DNA of 9,313 nucleotides from Candidatus Aminicenantota bacterium (GTDB lineage Bacteria; Acidobacteriota; Aminicenantia; UBA2199), in assembly GCA_023137075.1 (NCBI GenBank), contig JAGLQA010000332.1, positions 1 to 9,313 of the forward strand. The letters are read 5' to 3'. The number at the start of each line of letters is the position of its first letter. Within the stretch, counting starts at the first letter, position 1. Shown piece after piece: positions 1 to 5,148 of this stretch. The notes below the pieces were generated by a model that was not told where the DNA came from, made no database searches, and saw only the letters and a program-made list of their open reading frames with translations. The position numbers and the translations under genes were made by a program.

Positions 1-192
1 TAAAGTGAAAAGCGCGTCCTCTCCACGAAAGTTATCAACTTTCGAATGGATGATTTCTCCATTTTTTATGAAGATATACCCGGTGGTTCCCGTGTCTTTG
101 GTGAGGACAAATCTACCACTCTGTCTCGAATTTGAGATCAATTGCATAATATCAGCCAGGTTTACTGATTCTAAAGATCCTTTTAAACTCAT
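1..192 (-). CDS. DUF4388 (PATAN-like) domain protein, N-terminal fragment
   Basis: The open frame runs from an ATG at 192 to the window edge: 64 codons with no stop, so the C-terminus is outside. The peptide begins MSLKGSLESVNLADIMQLIS and continues with a small-residue/Gly turn (SGRFVL), a G-Y-I-F-I strand, the pair NGEIIHS, and GEDALFTL. This is the usual layout of a DUF4388/PATAN domain: a helix with Asp-Ile-Met-Gln-Leu, then beta strands with 'G-x-I-x-F-x-x-G-x-I-x-H/A'. Such domains are found alone or fused to response-regulator or GTPase-related modules in Deltaproteobacteria, Acidobacteriota and relatives, with a proposed signalling or scaffold role. The fused partner, if any, cannot be seen. 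An in-frame TGA lies three codons upstream, so 192 is the first possible ATG. No good Shine-Dalgarno sits directly before it, which may matter for its regulation. Confidence 0.75.
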   Translation of the reverse strand, partial: MSLKGSLESVNLADIMQLISNSRQSGRFVLTKDTGTTGYIFIKNGEIIHSKVDNFRGEDALFTL

Positions 193-215
193 TGATTTTC
201 ATTCATTTTAAACAT
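189..215 (-). other. Possible 8-codon leader ORF overlapping the DUF4388 gene start
   Basis: An ATG at 215 follows a G-rich stretch (GGTGGGGGA, 219-227) at a spacing of about 4 nt. It reads MFKMNENQ and ends in a TGA that overlaps the ATG of the DUF4388 gene in the ATGA arrangement. The DUF4388 ATG has no clear Shine-Dalgarno of its own, so translational coupling through this peptide is plausible. It is short enough to be chance, and there is no evidence of conservation. Confidence 0.25.
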
Positions 216-221
216 TTTTCC

Positions 222-237
222 CCCACCGGCAGGTGGG
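222..237. repeat. Small GC-rich hairpin, CCCACC/GGTGGG
   Basis: A perfect 6-bp stem with a GGCA loop (plus strand) stands out in very AT-rich surroundings. In the minus-strand transcript it lies in the 5' leader of the DUF4388 gene, and its 3' arm forms part of the G-rich stretch that could act as a Shine-Dalgarno for the leader ORF. It could therefore mask that site. No T-run follows in the minus direction, so it is not an obvious terminator. It could also be one copy of a dispersed palindromic repeat. Confidence 0.4.
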
Positions 238-288
238 ACCGTTTTCCGAAAAAATTCTTGAAAAGCGTTTATTTATTTATCATATATA

Positions 289-317
289 ATAGTAATGAAT
301 TTAGTTCTTTTTGTCAA
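289..317 (-). promoter_or_regulatory. Sigma70-type promoter for the DUF4388 gene
   Basis: On the minus strand a consensus -35 TTGACA (317-312) is followed by a 17-nt spacer and a -10 TACTAT (294-289, 4 of 6 with the key T-A and A-T positions kept). The start of transcription would be near 282, giving a leader of about 90 nt before the ATG at 192. It lies downstream of the tRNA gene, so the two genes can be transcribed separately. Confidence 0.6.
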
Positions 318-338
318 GAATCTATCAAATTTTTAATT

Positions 339-346
339 AAAAAAAA
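339..346 (-). terminator. T8 run directly after the tRNA
   Basis: Eight consecutive T residues follow the tRNA discriminator base on the minus strand. With the GC-rich acceptor/T-arm stem just upstream they could act as an intrinsic terminator or a 3' trimming boundary. No separate hairpin is present. Confidence 0.35.
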
Positions 347-419
347 TACGCCCGGAGGGAGTCGAACCCCCAACGCGCAGATTCGAAGTCTACCGCTCTA
401 TCCATTGAGCTACGGGCGC
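347..419 (-). tRNA. tRNA-Arg, anticodon TCG
   Basis: The reverse complement folds as a complete cloverleaf of 73 nt. The acceptor stem is GCGCCCG/CGGGCGT with a G1:U72 wobble. The D arm is GCTC/GAGC with an 8-nt loop containing GG. The anticodon stem is GTAGA/TCTGC (one T-G pair) around loop CTTCGAA, giving anticodon TCG. The variable loop is 5 nt, and the T arm is GGGGG/CCCTC around TTCGACT. The discriminator base is A and the CCA end is not encoded. Anticodon UCG reads CGA and, with U34 wobble, other CGN arginine codons. Start and end follow from the acceptor pairing. Confidence 0.95.
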
Positions 420-438
420 TTCCGATTATGACCCGCAC

Positions 439-467
439 ATTATATAATGCTTAGCAGCAGAATGCAA
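439..467 (-). promoter_or_regulatory. Promoter of tRNA-Arg(TCG)
   Basis: The minus strand has -35 TTGCAT (467-462), a 17-nt spacer and a perfect -10 TATAAT (444-439). Transcription would begin near 432, about 13 nt before the mature 5' end at 419. The bases after the -10 are GC-rich (GTGCGGG), as in the discriminators of stringently controlled stable-RNA promoters. The -10 lies inside the 12-bp palindrome CATTATATAATG. Confidence 0.65.
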
Positions 468-512
468 GCATCTTAATTATACTCATTATTTTCAAGAAAT
501 AGAAAAAAAAGA

Positions 513-541
513 TTGAAAAAACAATTTTTTTTTATTAAAAT
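513..541 (+). promoter_or_regulatory. Promoter immediately before the 465-aa gene
   Basis: TTGAAA (513-518), a 17-nt spacer and TAAAAT (536-541) form a good sigma70-like promoter. The expected start of transcription, about 7 nt after the -10, falls at or next to the ATG at 548, so the transcript may be leaderless. The stretch is A/T-rich, so a chance match is possible. A weaker alternative -10 (TATACT, 478-483) lies upstream. Confidence 0.4.
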
Positions 542-547
542 AGGGAC

Positions 548-1945
548 ATGGAAAATAAAGAAATCGAAAATATAGCCGAATTTTTCACAAAAGAAGAACC
601 GGACTTAACTCCCAAGCAAAAATGGCACCGCATTTTCGAAGCATGGATAGCTAAAATCGACCAGAAAAGATTAATGACAGAATTGATCGAATTAAAATAC
701 TGGCTTGAGGGACTCGACGAGTTTTTTTCCTCCACCTACTTAGAAAACTTACTTTTTAAATATCAAACGGCAGAATCCAGGAACTATCAAACATATGTTT
801 TTACCTTTACCCAGGCGGCGGGAAAAATTATAACTCTATTAAAAACCCTCGATTTTGAAAAAGATAAATTTTTCTTAAATTTTGAGGAGTTTATTGTCGA
901 GAAATTCTTAGAAAATCATACCCCGAAATCTTTCCCTTATTTGAAAGATGTTTATTCGCCCGAATCATGGTTCTACAGCTTGAGGGTCTTCCTGCAAAAC
1001 CTGAGAAATATTGCCCAGGAATTGGGTAAGGTCGATATGGTTTCCAACCGGACTTTTTCTTCTTTGAAGAGATTATACCGGAAAGAATTGATGGATAATT
1101 CTATCGTTATTTCTCTGTTGAAGGGAATTTTTATCCCGAAAATGGACAAAATTCATCGGCAAGACATATGCGATGTCATCCTATCAATTAAAGAAAAAAA
1201 ATTAAAAAAAGAAGTGGGGATATTCTTTATTTTAGCCTTCAGGATATTAAAAATAAATAGTTTCATCGATGCGAACCTGAACAAAAATAGGAATATCAAC
1301 ATTACGATCCCCCTGATTTTAGCGTTGCAGAAAAATCTTGACAGCATGGTTTCTTTTTATGAAAAGGTGCTGAGAAAAACAATCGAAGAAACCCTAAACA
1401 AGGAAAAAGATTGCCTGAAGCTTGATAACGCATTCACTTCTCTTAAATTTGAGTATAAGAAAATTTATTCGGGTGAATTGCCCTATTATTTTGAAGTTAG
1501 TAACGATAAGATAAATAAAAGGAAATTATTAAAAAACGTTGCCGTTATTTCGGATTTCGCGACTCAACATTTGATCGAAAGTGTGACACAGGTTTTTAAT
1601 CCTGAAATTAACGGGAAGCGTATTTTTGGCGATTTCATTTCAAGAGACCGGATGGCCTCGGAAGTTAAGAAAAAATTAGAGACCCTTTATACAAAGATTA
1701 AAAATTATCTGTCTCAGAAAGGTGAAATATCTACAGCGGATATCTTTTTTGATATAAACCTGTTTATGGAGACCGATCTAACCTACCTCTTGTATAAAGA
1801 TTGGAATGAATTTTTAAAATTCTATGACGACCTGGTTGGATCTGATTTTACGCCGGAATTTAAAAATATCCTTAGGGGATTCCAATCGTTCATCGCACGA
1901 ATCCTGAAAGAGATTGCAGAATTTAATATTCGTAATATTCGTTAG
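548..1945 (+). CDS. Hypothetical 465-aa helical cytoplasmic protein
   Basis: I do not recognise this family. The protein is rich in Lys, Glu, Leu, Ile, Phe and Asn, has only two cysteines (in DICDV and KDCLK), and shows no signal peptide, membrane segment, nucleotide-binding loop or metal motif. The pattern of hydrophobic and charged residues suggests an all-alpha fold throughout, with a conspicuous basic patch around residues 213-222 (KEKKLKKE). An in-frame TAA four codons upstream makes 548 the first usable ATG. AGGG lies only 2 nt before it, too close for a normal Shine-Dalgarno, and a promoter ends at 541, so it may be read from a leaderless mRNA. It ends 15 nt before ndk and is probably cotranscribed with it. 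The gene is visibly more AT-rich than tgt or secD. That it is a real gene is supported by its length, position and codon use; its function is unknown. Confidence 0.8.
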   Translation: MENKEIENIAEFFTKEEPDLTPKQKWHRIFEAWIAKIDQKRLMTELIELKYWLEGLDEFFSSTYLENLLFKYQTAESRNYQTYVFTFTQAAGKIITLLKTLDFEKDKFFLNFEEFIVEKFLENHTPKSFPYLKDVYSPESWFYSLRVFLQNLRNIAQELGKVDMVSNRTFSSLKRLYRKELMDNSIVISLLKGIFIPKMDKIHRQDICDVILSIKEKKLKKEVGIFFILAFRILKINSFIDANLNKNRNINITIPLILALQKNLDSMVSFYEKVLRKTIEETLNKEKDCLKLDNAFTSLKFEYKKIYSGELPYYFEVSNDKINKRKLLKNVAVISDFATQHLIESVTQVFNPEINGKRIFGDFISRDRMASEVKKKLETLYTKIKNYLSQKGEISTADIFFDINLFMETDLTYLLYKDWNEFLKFYDDLVGSDFTPEFKNILRGFQSFIARILKEIAEFNIRNIR

Positions 1946-1960
1946 AAATCGGAGGAAAAT

Positions 1961-2413
1961 ATGACAGTAGAAAAAACCTTTATAATGATTAAACCCGACG
2001 GTATTCAACGGGAGATCGCCGGTGAGATTATTTCTCGATTTGAAAGAAAAGGATTGAAATTGTTGGGAATGAAAATGATGAAATTAACCCGGGAAAAAGC
2101 GGAAAAACATTACGCGGAACATGTGGGAAAGGGATTCTATGATGAACTCATTTCATTTATCACGTCCGGTCCCGTGATTGCTTCGGTATGGGAAGGAGTG
2201 AATGCCGTACAGATCGTTAGAAAAGTCGTCGGAGCTACAAGCCCGGACAAAGCCGAACCCGGGACGATAAGAGGTGACTTTGTGTTATGTACTTCTTTTA
2301 ACGTGGTGCATGCTTCGGATTCTACCGAAACCGCAAAGAGAGAGATAACTCTTTTCTTTGATGAGAGTGAAATCTATAACTACTCACTGAAAATAAAAGA
2401 CTTTCTATCATGA
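1961..2413 (+). CDS. ndk: Nucleoside diphosphate kinase
   Basis: This 150-aa cytoplasmic enzyme moves the gamma-phosphate of ATP to other NDPs through a phosphohistidine intermediate, supplying (d)NTPs. The N-terminus (EKTFIMIKPDGIQR) has the conserved Lys11. The nucleotide-site residues Tyr51, Arg104 and Asn114 follow, and the active-site signature reads NVVHASDSTETAKREI with catalytic His117; the usual HGSDS is HASDS here. Length is normal for a bacterial Ndk with a slightly extended C-terminus (YNYSLKIKDFLS). A strong GGAGG (1951-1955) lies 5 nt before the ATG. The gene sits between two unrecognised genes, 15 nt after the first and 33 nt before the annotated start of the second. Its stop overlaps an ATG at 2410 in the ATGA arrangement. 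Identification is secure. Confidence 0.97.
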   Translation: MTVEKTFIMIKPDGIQREIAGEIISRFERKGLKLLGMKMMKLTREKAEKHYAEHVGKGFYDELISFITSGPVIASVWEGVNAVQIVRKVVGATSPDKAEPGTIRGDFVLCTSFNVVHASDSTETAKREITLFFDESEIYNYSLKIKDFLS

Positions 2414-2478
2414 TATCACAGGTTAACCAAAATTCCGAGACCTTAAATGAACGTTTTTTTAAACGGTTCTACGACTGA
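2410..2478 (+). other. Short ORF coupled to the ndk stop, possibly the true 5' end of the next gene
   Basis: An ATG overlapping the ndk TGA opens a 22-codon frame (begins MISQVNQNSETLNERF) that stops at 2476-2478. It overlaps the start of the 207-aa gene in another frame. A run of seven T residues (2454-2460) followed by AAA lies in the overlap. Removing one T would join this frame to the 207-aa frame, giving ...ETLNERFLNGSTTDFQ. It may be a real frameshift, a sequencing or assembly indel in a homopolymer, or chance. Confidence 0.35.
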
Positions 2479-3070
2479 TTTTCAGCCGGTATTCCCCATA
2501 ACCTGGAGAAGATTCTTAAGTGATTTACACGAGGTTCATATAGAAGATAATCATGGGATGGTAAGAATTTTACTTGATGAAAAAGAATCGTTAAGCCTGA
2601 TAAAAAAAAATCCGGATCAAAAAATTCCGGAAAACATTAAAAAGGTTGAGATTTTCACAAAAGATACCTTCTCGATTACAAAAGAGGGATTTATTAAAGT
2701 GTTTACCCTAACAGACAGTATCAGATGTGAAATCCCCCGGGTAGCACATTACTATAGATCGGGTCAAGGGGAACCGGCATCCGACATAATAAAGAAGATA
2801 TTGGAGACCATTAAACCTATGATAGATTTTCTAAATTCCGTGGGAATAAACTTTTTATTCAATTTTGACGAAATCTTGACTGAAGAGGGTATTTCACTGA
2901 GAAAGGAGATAGAATCATTCTTAAAATCTTTCTCAACGTTAGTCACCTTCCACGAGAAAAAAGATAACCTTAAAACTGCAGATTACCTGGAGGGCCAATT
3001 CCTGAGGGATATTTCCACCTGGAACAGGGTTGTTAAAAAACTTCTCAGGGAAATAAGCCAGGGATTTTAA
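2447..3070 (+). CDS. Hypothetical 207-aa protein downstream of ndk
   Basis: I do not recognise this family. The protein has no signal peptide, membrane segment or catalytic motif that I can see. The first ~85 residues look like alternating strands (HGMVRILLDE, KKVEIFTKD, GFIKVFTLTD). The remainder is helical, with FLNSVGINFLFNFDEIL in the middle and a basic amphipathic C-terminus (NRVVKKLLREIS). An in-frame TAA directly precedes the ATG at 2447, and there is no clear Shine-Dalgarno, only GAG about 7 nt away. That makes this start weak, and the real N-terminus may instead arise from the ATG at 2410 by a shift in the T7 run. It probably ends the operon with the 465-aa gene and ndk, since a long hairpin follows at 3089. 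Like the 465-aa gene it is AT-rich. Function cannot be assigned. Confidence 0.7.
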   Translation: MNVFLNGSTTDFQPVFPITWRRFLSDLHEVHIEDNHGMVRILLDEKESLSLIKKNPDQKIPENIKKVEIFTKDTFSITKEGFIKVFTLTDSIRCEIPRVAHYYRSGQGEPASDIIKKILETIKPMIDFLNSVGINFLFNFDEILTEEGISLRKEIESFLKSFSTLVTFHEKKDNLKTADYLEGQFLRDISTWNRVVKKLLREISQGF

Positions 3071-3088
3071 TATAATATCATTGGGATC

Positions 3089-3130
3089 ACGATAAGGGGA
3101 AGTAAATTATGGATTACTTCCCCCTATTGT
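3089..3130. terminator. Long hairpin between convergent genes
   Basis: GGGGAAGTAA (3096-3105) pairs perfectly with TTACTTCCCC (3114-3123) across an 8-nt loop. After one mismatch (3095/3124) the stem continues for six more pairs, including one G-T, giving 16 paired positions in all. It lies 18 nt after the + strand stop at 3070 and about 32 nt after the exbD stop on the minus strand, the right place for a bidirectional terminator. Neither side has a good U-run, so it could instead stop transcription with help from Rho, or protect the 3' ends of both mRNAs. Confidence 0.6.
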
Positions 3131-3162
3131 AATAAATCAATGAAAACAAAATCCAGGTAATA

Positions 3163-3591
3163 TTAATCCGAACCTGTACCTTTATCCACCAGGAGACCGA
3201 TAACATCAATTCCAGCATTTCTGATCTCTGTCATAACTTCCTGTATTCTTCCGTAAGTCAGGTTGTTATCCGCTTTTAAGCCAATCTTCATCTCCTGGAT
3301 TTTCTTATCTTCCATCTGTTCTTCGATCAGGAAGGGTAATTTACTGATATCCTCGACTAATTTTTCATTAAAGGAAACGGAACCATCCTGCTGGATGTAA
3401 ACCGTAAGTAAATTTTCAGCCTCGGGTTGATCCACCGCATGTACGGCTTCTGGGAGTGTTACATTAACTCCTTTTTTTACCATTGGAGCAACTACCATAA
3501 AGATGATCAACAATACCAGTAAAATATCACACAGAGGTACTACATTAGGCTCTGAATTTAACTCTTTTGCACCACCAACTTTCGCGCCCAT
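3163..3591 (-). CDS. exbD: ExbD/TolR-family biopolymer transport protein
   Basis: This 142-aa inner-membrane protein is the single-span partner of the ExbB channel. Together they use proton flow to energise TonB. A short cytoplasmic N-terminus leads into one membrane helix, residues ~18-37 (VVPLCDILLVLLIIFMVVAP), with the essential proton-carrying Asp22 in the usual P-L-x-D position. A periplasmic domain follows, with VYIQQDGSVSFNEKLV, GLKADNNLTYGRIQEVMTEIRNAGI and a final VGLLVDK strand, which matches ExbD/TolR. Length is typical. AAGGAG lies 8 nt before the ATG, and the start is 12 nt past the exbB stop. Its position beside exbB and tonB favours the ExbD role over TolR, as no tolA, tolB or pal is seen. 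A long hairpin lies downstream and likely ends the operon. Confidence 0.93.
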   Translation of the reverse strand: MGAKVGGAKELNSEPNVVPLCDILLVLLIIFMVVAPMVKKGVNVTLPEAVHAVDQPEAENLLTVYIQQDGSVSFNEKLVEDISKLPFLIEEQMEDKKIQEMKIGLKADNNLTYGRIQEVMTEIRNAGIDVIGLLVDKGTGSD

Positions 3592-3603
3592 TAATCAGGC
3601 TCC

Positions 3604-4287
3604 TTATCTTTTACTAATGTGCTTCTTGATAAAGTGGTCGATTAATTCGGAAGATGCATTTGCCATCTCACCGGTAAACACTTCAACTTTGTTCAAGAGC
3701 ATATTAAAAAACCAAACAGCAACAACTGCCACACCGATACCGGCACCGGTCGTAATCAGGGCTTCGGAAATTCCGGCCGCCACAGTACCGATACCACCGG
3801 ATCCGGATATAGCCATATCGTTAAACGCAGTAATAATTCCGAACACCGTACCGAATAATCCGACAAAGGGAGAAGTTGAGCCGATAGTTGCTAATCCGTT
3901 CAAACCTCTTTTAAACTCGGCAACACTCTTAATGGTTGCTCTTTCAATTGCCCGTTTAGCAGATTCCACAATCTCAGCGTATGGAGCTTTGCTTTCTTCC
4001 TGAAACTGTAATTCACTCAGACCTGCTACCAGAACTTTAGCCAGATGGCTGTTCTTGAATTTTTTATCCGAAGATAATTTGATAGATTCTTCTATTTTGC
4101 CTTCCTGCCAAAGCTTGCTAATGAGTCTTAAAAGAATATTTGATTGTTTTTTGGCTTTCGAATAGACGAAAAGTCTTTCAATTCCTACTGCAATAGCATA
4201 AACCGACATGATTAACAAGATAAATATAACTATCCTGGGGAGTGTTCCCATTTGCTTCCACATTGACATAATTGTAAACTGATGCAT
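3604..4287 (-). CDS. exbB: ExbB/TolQ/MotA-family proton channel protein
   Basis: This 227-aa three-span inner-membrane protein forms the pentameric proton channel around ExbD. Membrane helices appear at residues ~17-38 (RIVIFILLIMSVYAIAVGIE), ~134-156 and ~168-198. The family signature spans the second helix, LATIGSTSPFVGLFGTVFGI, and the third carries ISEALITTGAGIGVAVVAV with the conserved Glu and Thr pairs. A cytoplasmic domain lies between helices 1 and 2 (~42-128), helical and charged as expected. An excellent AAAGGAGG stands 5 nt before the ATG at 4287. It lies 29 nt after tonB and 12 nt before exbD, so the three are one transcription unit. ExbB is preferred over TolQ because of the tonB neighbour; the sequence alone does not separate the two. 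No odd features are seen. Confidence 0.93.
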   Translation of the reverse strand: MHQFTIMSMWKQMGTLPRIVIFILLIMSVYAIAVGIERLFVYSKAKKQSNILLRLISKLWQEGKIEESIKLSSDKKFKNSHLAKVLVAGLSELQFQEESKAPYAEIVESAKRAIERATIKSVAEFKRGLNGLATIGSTSPFVGLFGTVFGIITAFNDMAISGSGGIGTVAAGISEALITTGAGIGVAVVAVWFFNMLLNKVEVFTGEMANASSELIDHFIKKHISKR

Positions 4288-4316
4288 GTGAGCCTCCTTT
4301 ATTTACTTATAAATTA

Positions 4317-5072
4317 TTATTGCCTGTTAAGTGTAAAATCTACAACAACGGTAAATCTTACTGCTCTCGGCACTCCATTCAAAATATAGGGTTCATAAAC
4401 CCACTGTCTAACAGCAATTATAGCAGATTGGTTCAGTAAGGGATGCCCGGTTATTATCTTAATCGTAGCGGGTATCACTCTTCCATATATATCCGTTGAC
4501 GCTTCCAGTATAACTTTACCCTTGATCCGGGCTCTTAATGCGACTTCCGGGTACTTTGGTTTTATTTTTTTTATCAACTTCGGCTTCTGGATACTGGCAA
4601 TTCGTAATGCTGTTGTCGATTCCGCGGTTCCGGGGCTGCCGAGGATGCCGCCCACGACTCCACCTTCGACTCCACCTTCGACTCCACCTTCGATTCCACC
4701 TTCATCAAAACCGAAATCGGCAAAATCTTCTTCTTCTATTTCTTCGGGAATCTCAATCGGGGCGATTAATCTTCCTGCTGATTCCGCTGCTGTCCGTTTT
4801 ATTTCGGCCTTTTTCTGTTCGTCACGTTTTTTACCCCTTCTTGATTTTCTCTTTTTGGCTGCCGCCGGTGGGGGAGCTGATTTTGGCGGTGGGGCCGTCA
4901 TAAAGACATCAATAACCTTAATAGGCGGTAAATTGTGATCTGCATTCAGCAGGGGAACGACAATTATTGCAAGAATAGCCAGTCCGTGAACGAGCACAGA
5001 CATAGGGAAGGTTACCCATCTTTTCGTGGCTTCCCGTTTGCCACCTGACACGATCAACGACTCTTCAAACAT
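4317..5072 (-). CDS. tonB: Energy transducer TonB
   Basis: This 251-aa protein passes energy from ExbB/ExbD to outer-membrane TonB-dependent receptors. A cytoplasmic N-terminus of ~20 residues precedes one membrane helix, ~22-42 (MSVLVHGLAILAIIVVPLL). Then come a short Pro-rich part (APPPKSAPPPAAA, 60-72), a very basic stretch (KKRKSRRGKKR, 73-83), an acidic stretch (~107-123) and a Gly/Glu linker of GGVE units (125-145). The C-terminal TonB domain, ~165-248, has IKPKYP, GKVILEASTDIYGRV, QWVYEPYILNGVP and RFTVVVDF. The linker is much less Pro/Lys-repetitive than that of E. coli TonB and resembles Acidobacteriota-type transducers. GGGAGG lies 6 nt before the ATG. The gene heads the tonB-exbB-exbD unit and has its own promoter just after secF. 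The linker repeat is encoded by tandem 12-bp units. Confidence 0.93.
   Translation of the reverse strand: MFEESLIVSGGKREATKRWVTFPMSVLVHGLAILAIIVVPLLNADHNLPPIKVIDVFMTAPPPKSAPPPAAAKKRKSRRGKKRDEQKKAEIKRTAAESAGRLIAPIEIPEEIEEEDFADFGFDEGGIEGGVEGGVEGGVVGGILGSPGTAESTTALRIASIQKPKLIKKIKPKYPEVALRARIKGKVILEASTDIYGRVIPATIKIITGHPLLNQSAIIAVRQWVYEPYILNGVPRAVRFTVVVDFTLNRQ
4657..4704. repeat. Four tandem 12-bp units inside tonB
   Basis: The unit ACTCCACCTTCG (plus strand) occurs three times without change (4657-4692), followed by a fourth copy with two differences (4693-4704). On the coding strand each unit encodes Gly-Gly-Val/Ile-Glu. Because the unit is a multiple of three, gain or loss of copies changes linker length without breaking the frame. 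Confidence 0.85.
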
Positions 5073-5116
5073 TTTTAACCTCCCATGGTAAAAAATTTTT
5101 TTTGTGCGTACAAACT

Positions 5117-5145
5117 AATATATAACAAATCATTGAAGAATTCAA
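5117..5145 (-). promoter_or_regulatory. Promoter for tonB-exbB-exbD
   Basis: The minus strand has -35 TTGAAT (5145-5140), a 17-nt spacer and -10 TATATT (5122-5117), with a predicted start near 5110. The leader would be ~38 nt and contains the GGGAGG used by tonB. The -35 begins just 3 nt after the secF stop (5149). The 5073-5148 gap is the largest on this strand, which supports a separate unit. I see no convincing Fur-box or other operator. Confidence 0.6.
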
Positions 5146-5148
5146 GTA

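Noticed and set aside
192..431. 79-aa + strand frame covering the tRNA region
   Set aside because: It runs through the complete tRNA-Arg gene and its promoter on the other strand, so it is a shadow frame.
438..449. Palindrome CATTATATAATG as an operator or a + strand promoter
   Set aside because: The symmetry is explained by the tRNA -10 box in AT-rich DNA, and no acceptable + strand -35 lies at the right distance.
548..3070. Defence or toxin-antitoxin system built from the two unknown proteins around ndk
   Set aside because: I see no nuclease, ATPase, reverse transcriptase, transmembrane effector or small antitoxin-like partner; only the unknown status is supported.
4657..4704. Tandem repeats as a CRISPR array
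   Set aside because: The units are 12 bp, directly adjacent with no spacers, and lie in frame within tonB.
4522..4938. Two overlapping Pro/Ser- and Leu/Arg-rich frames opposite tonB
   Set aside because: They are antisense readings of the low-complexity Gly/Glu/Lys linker of tonB, with no sensible protein features.
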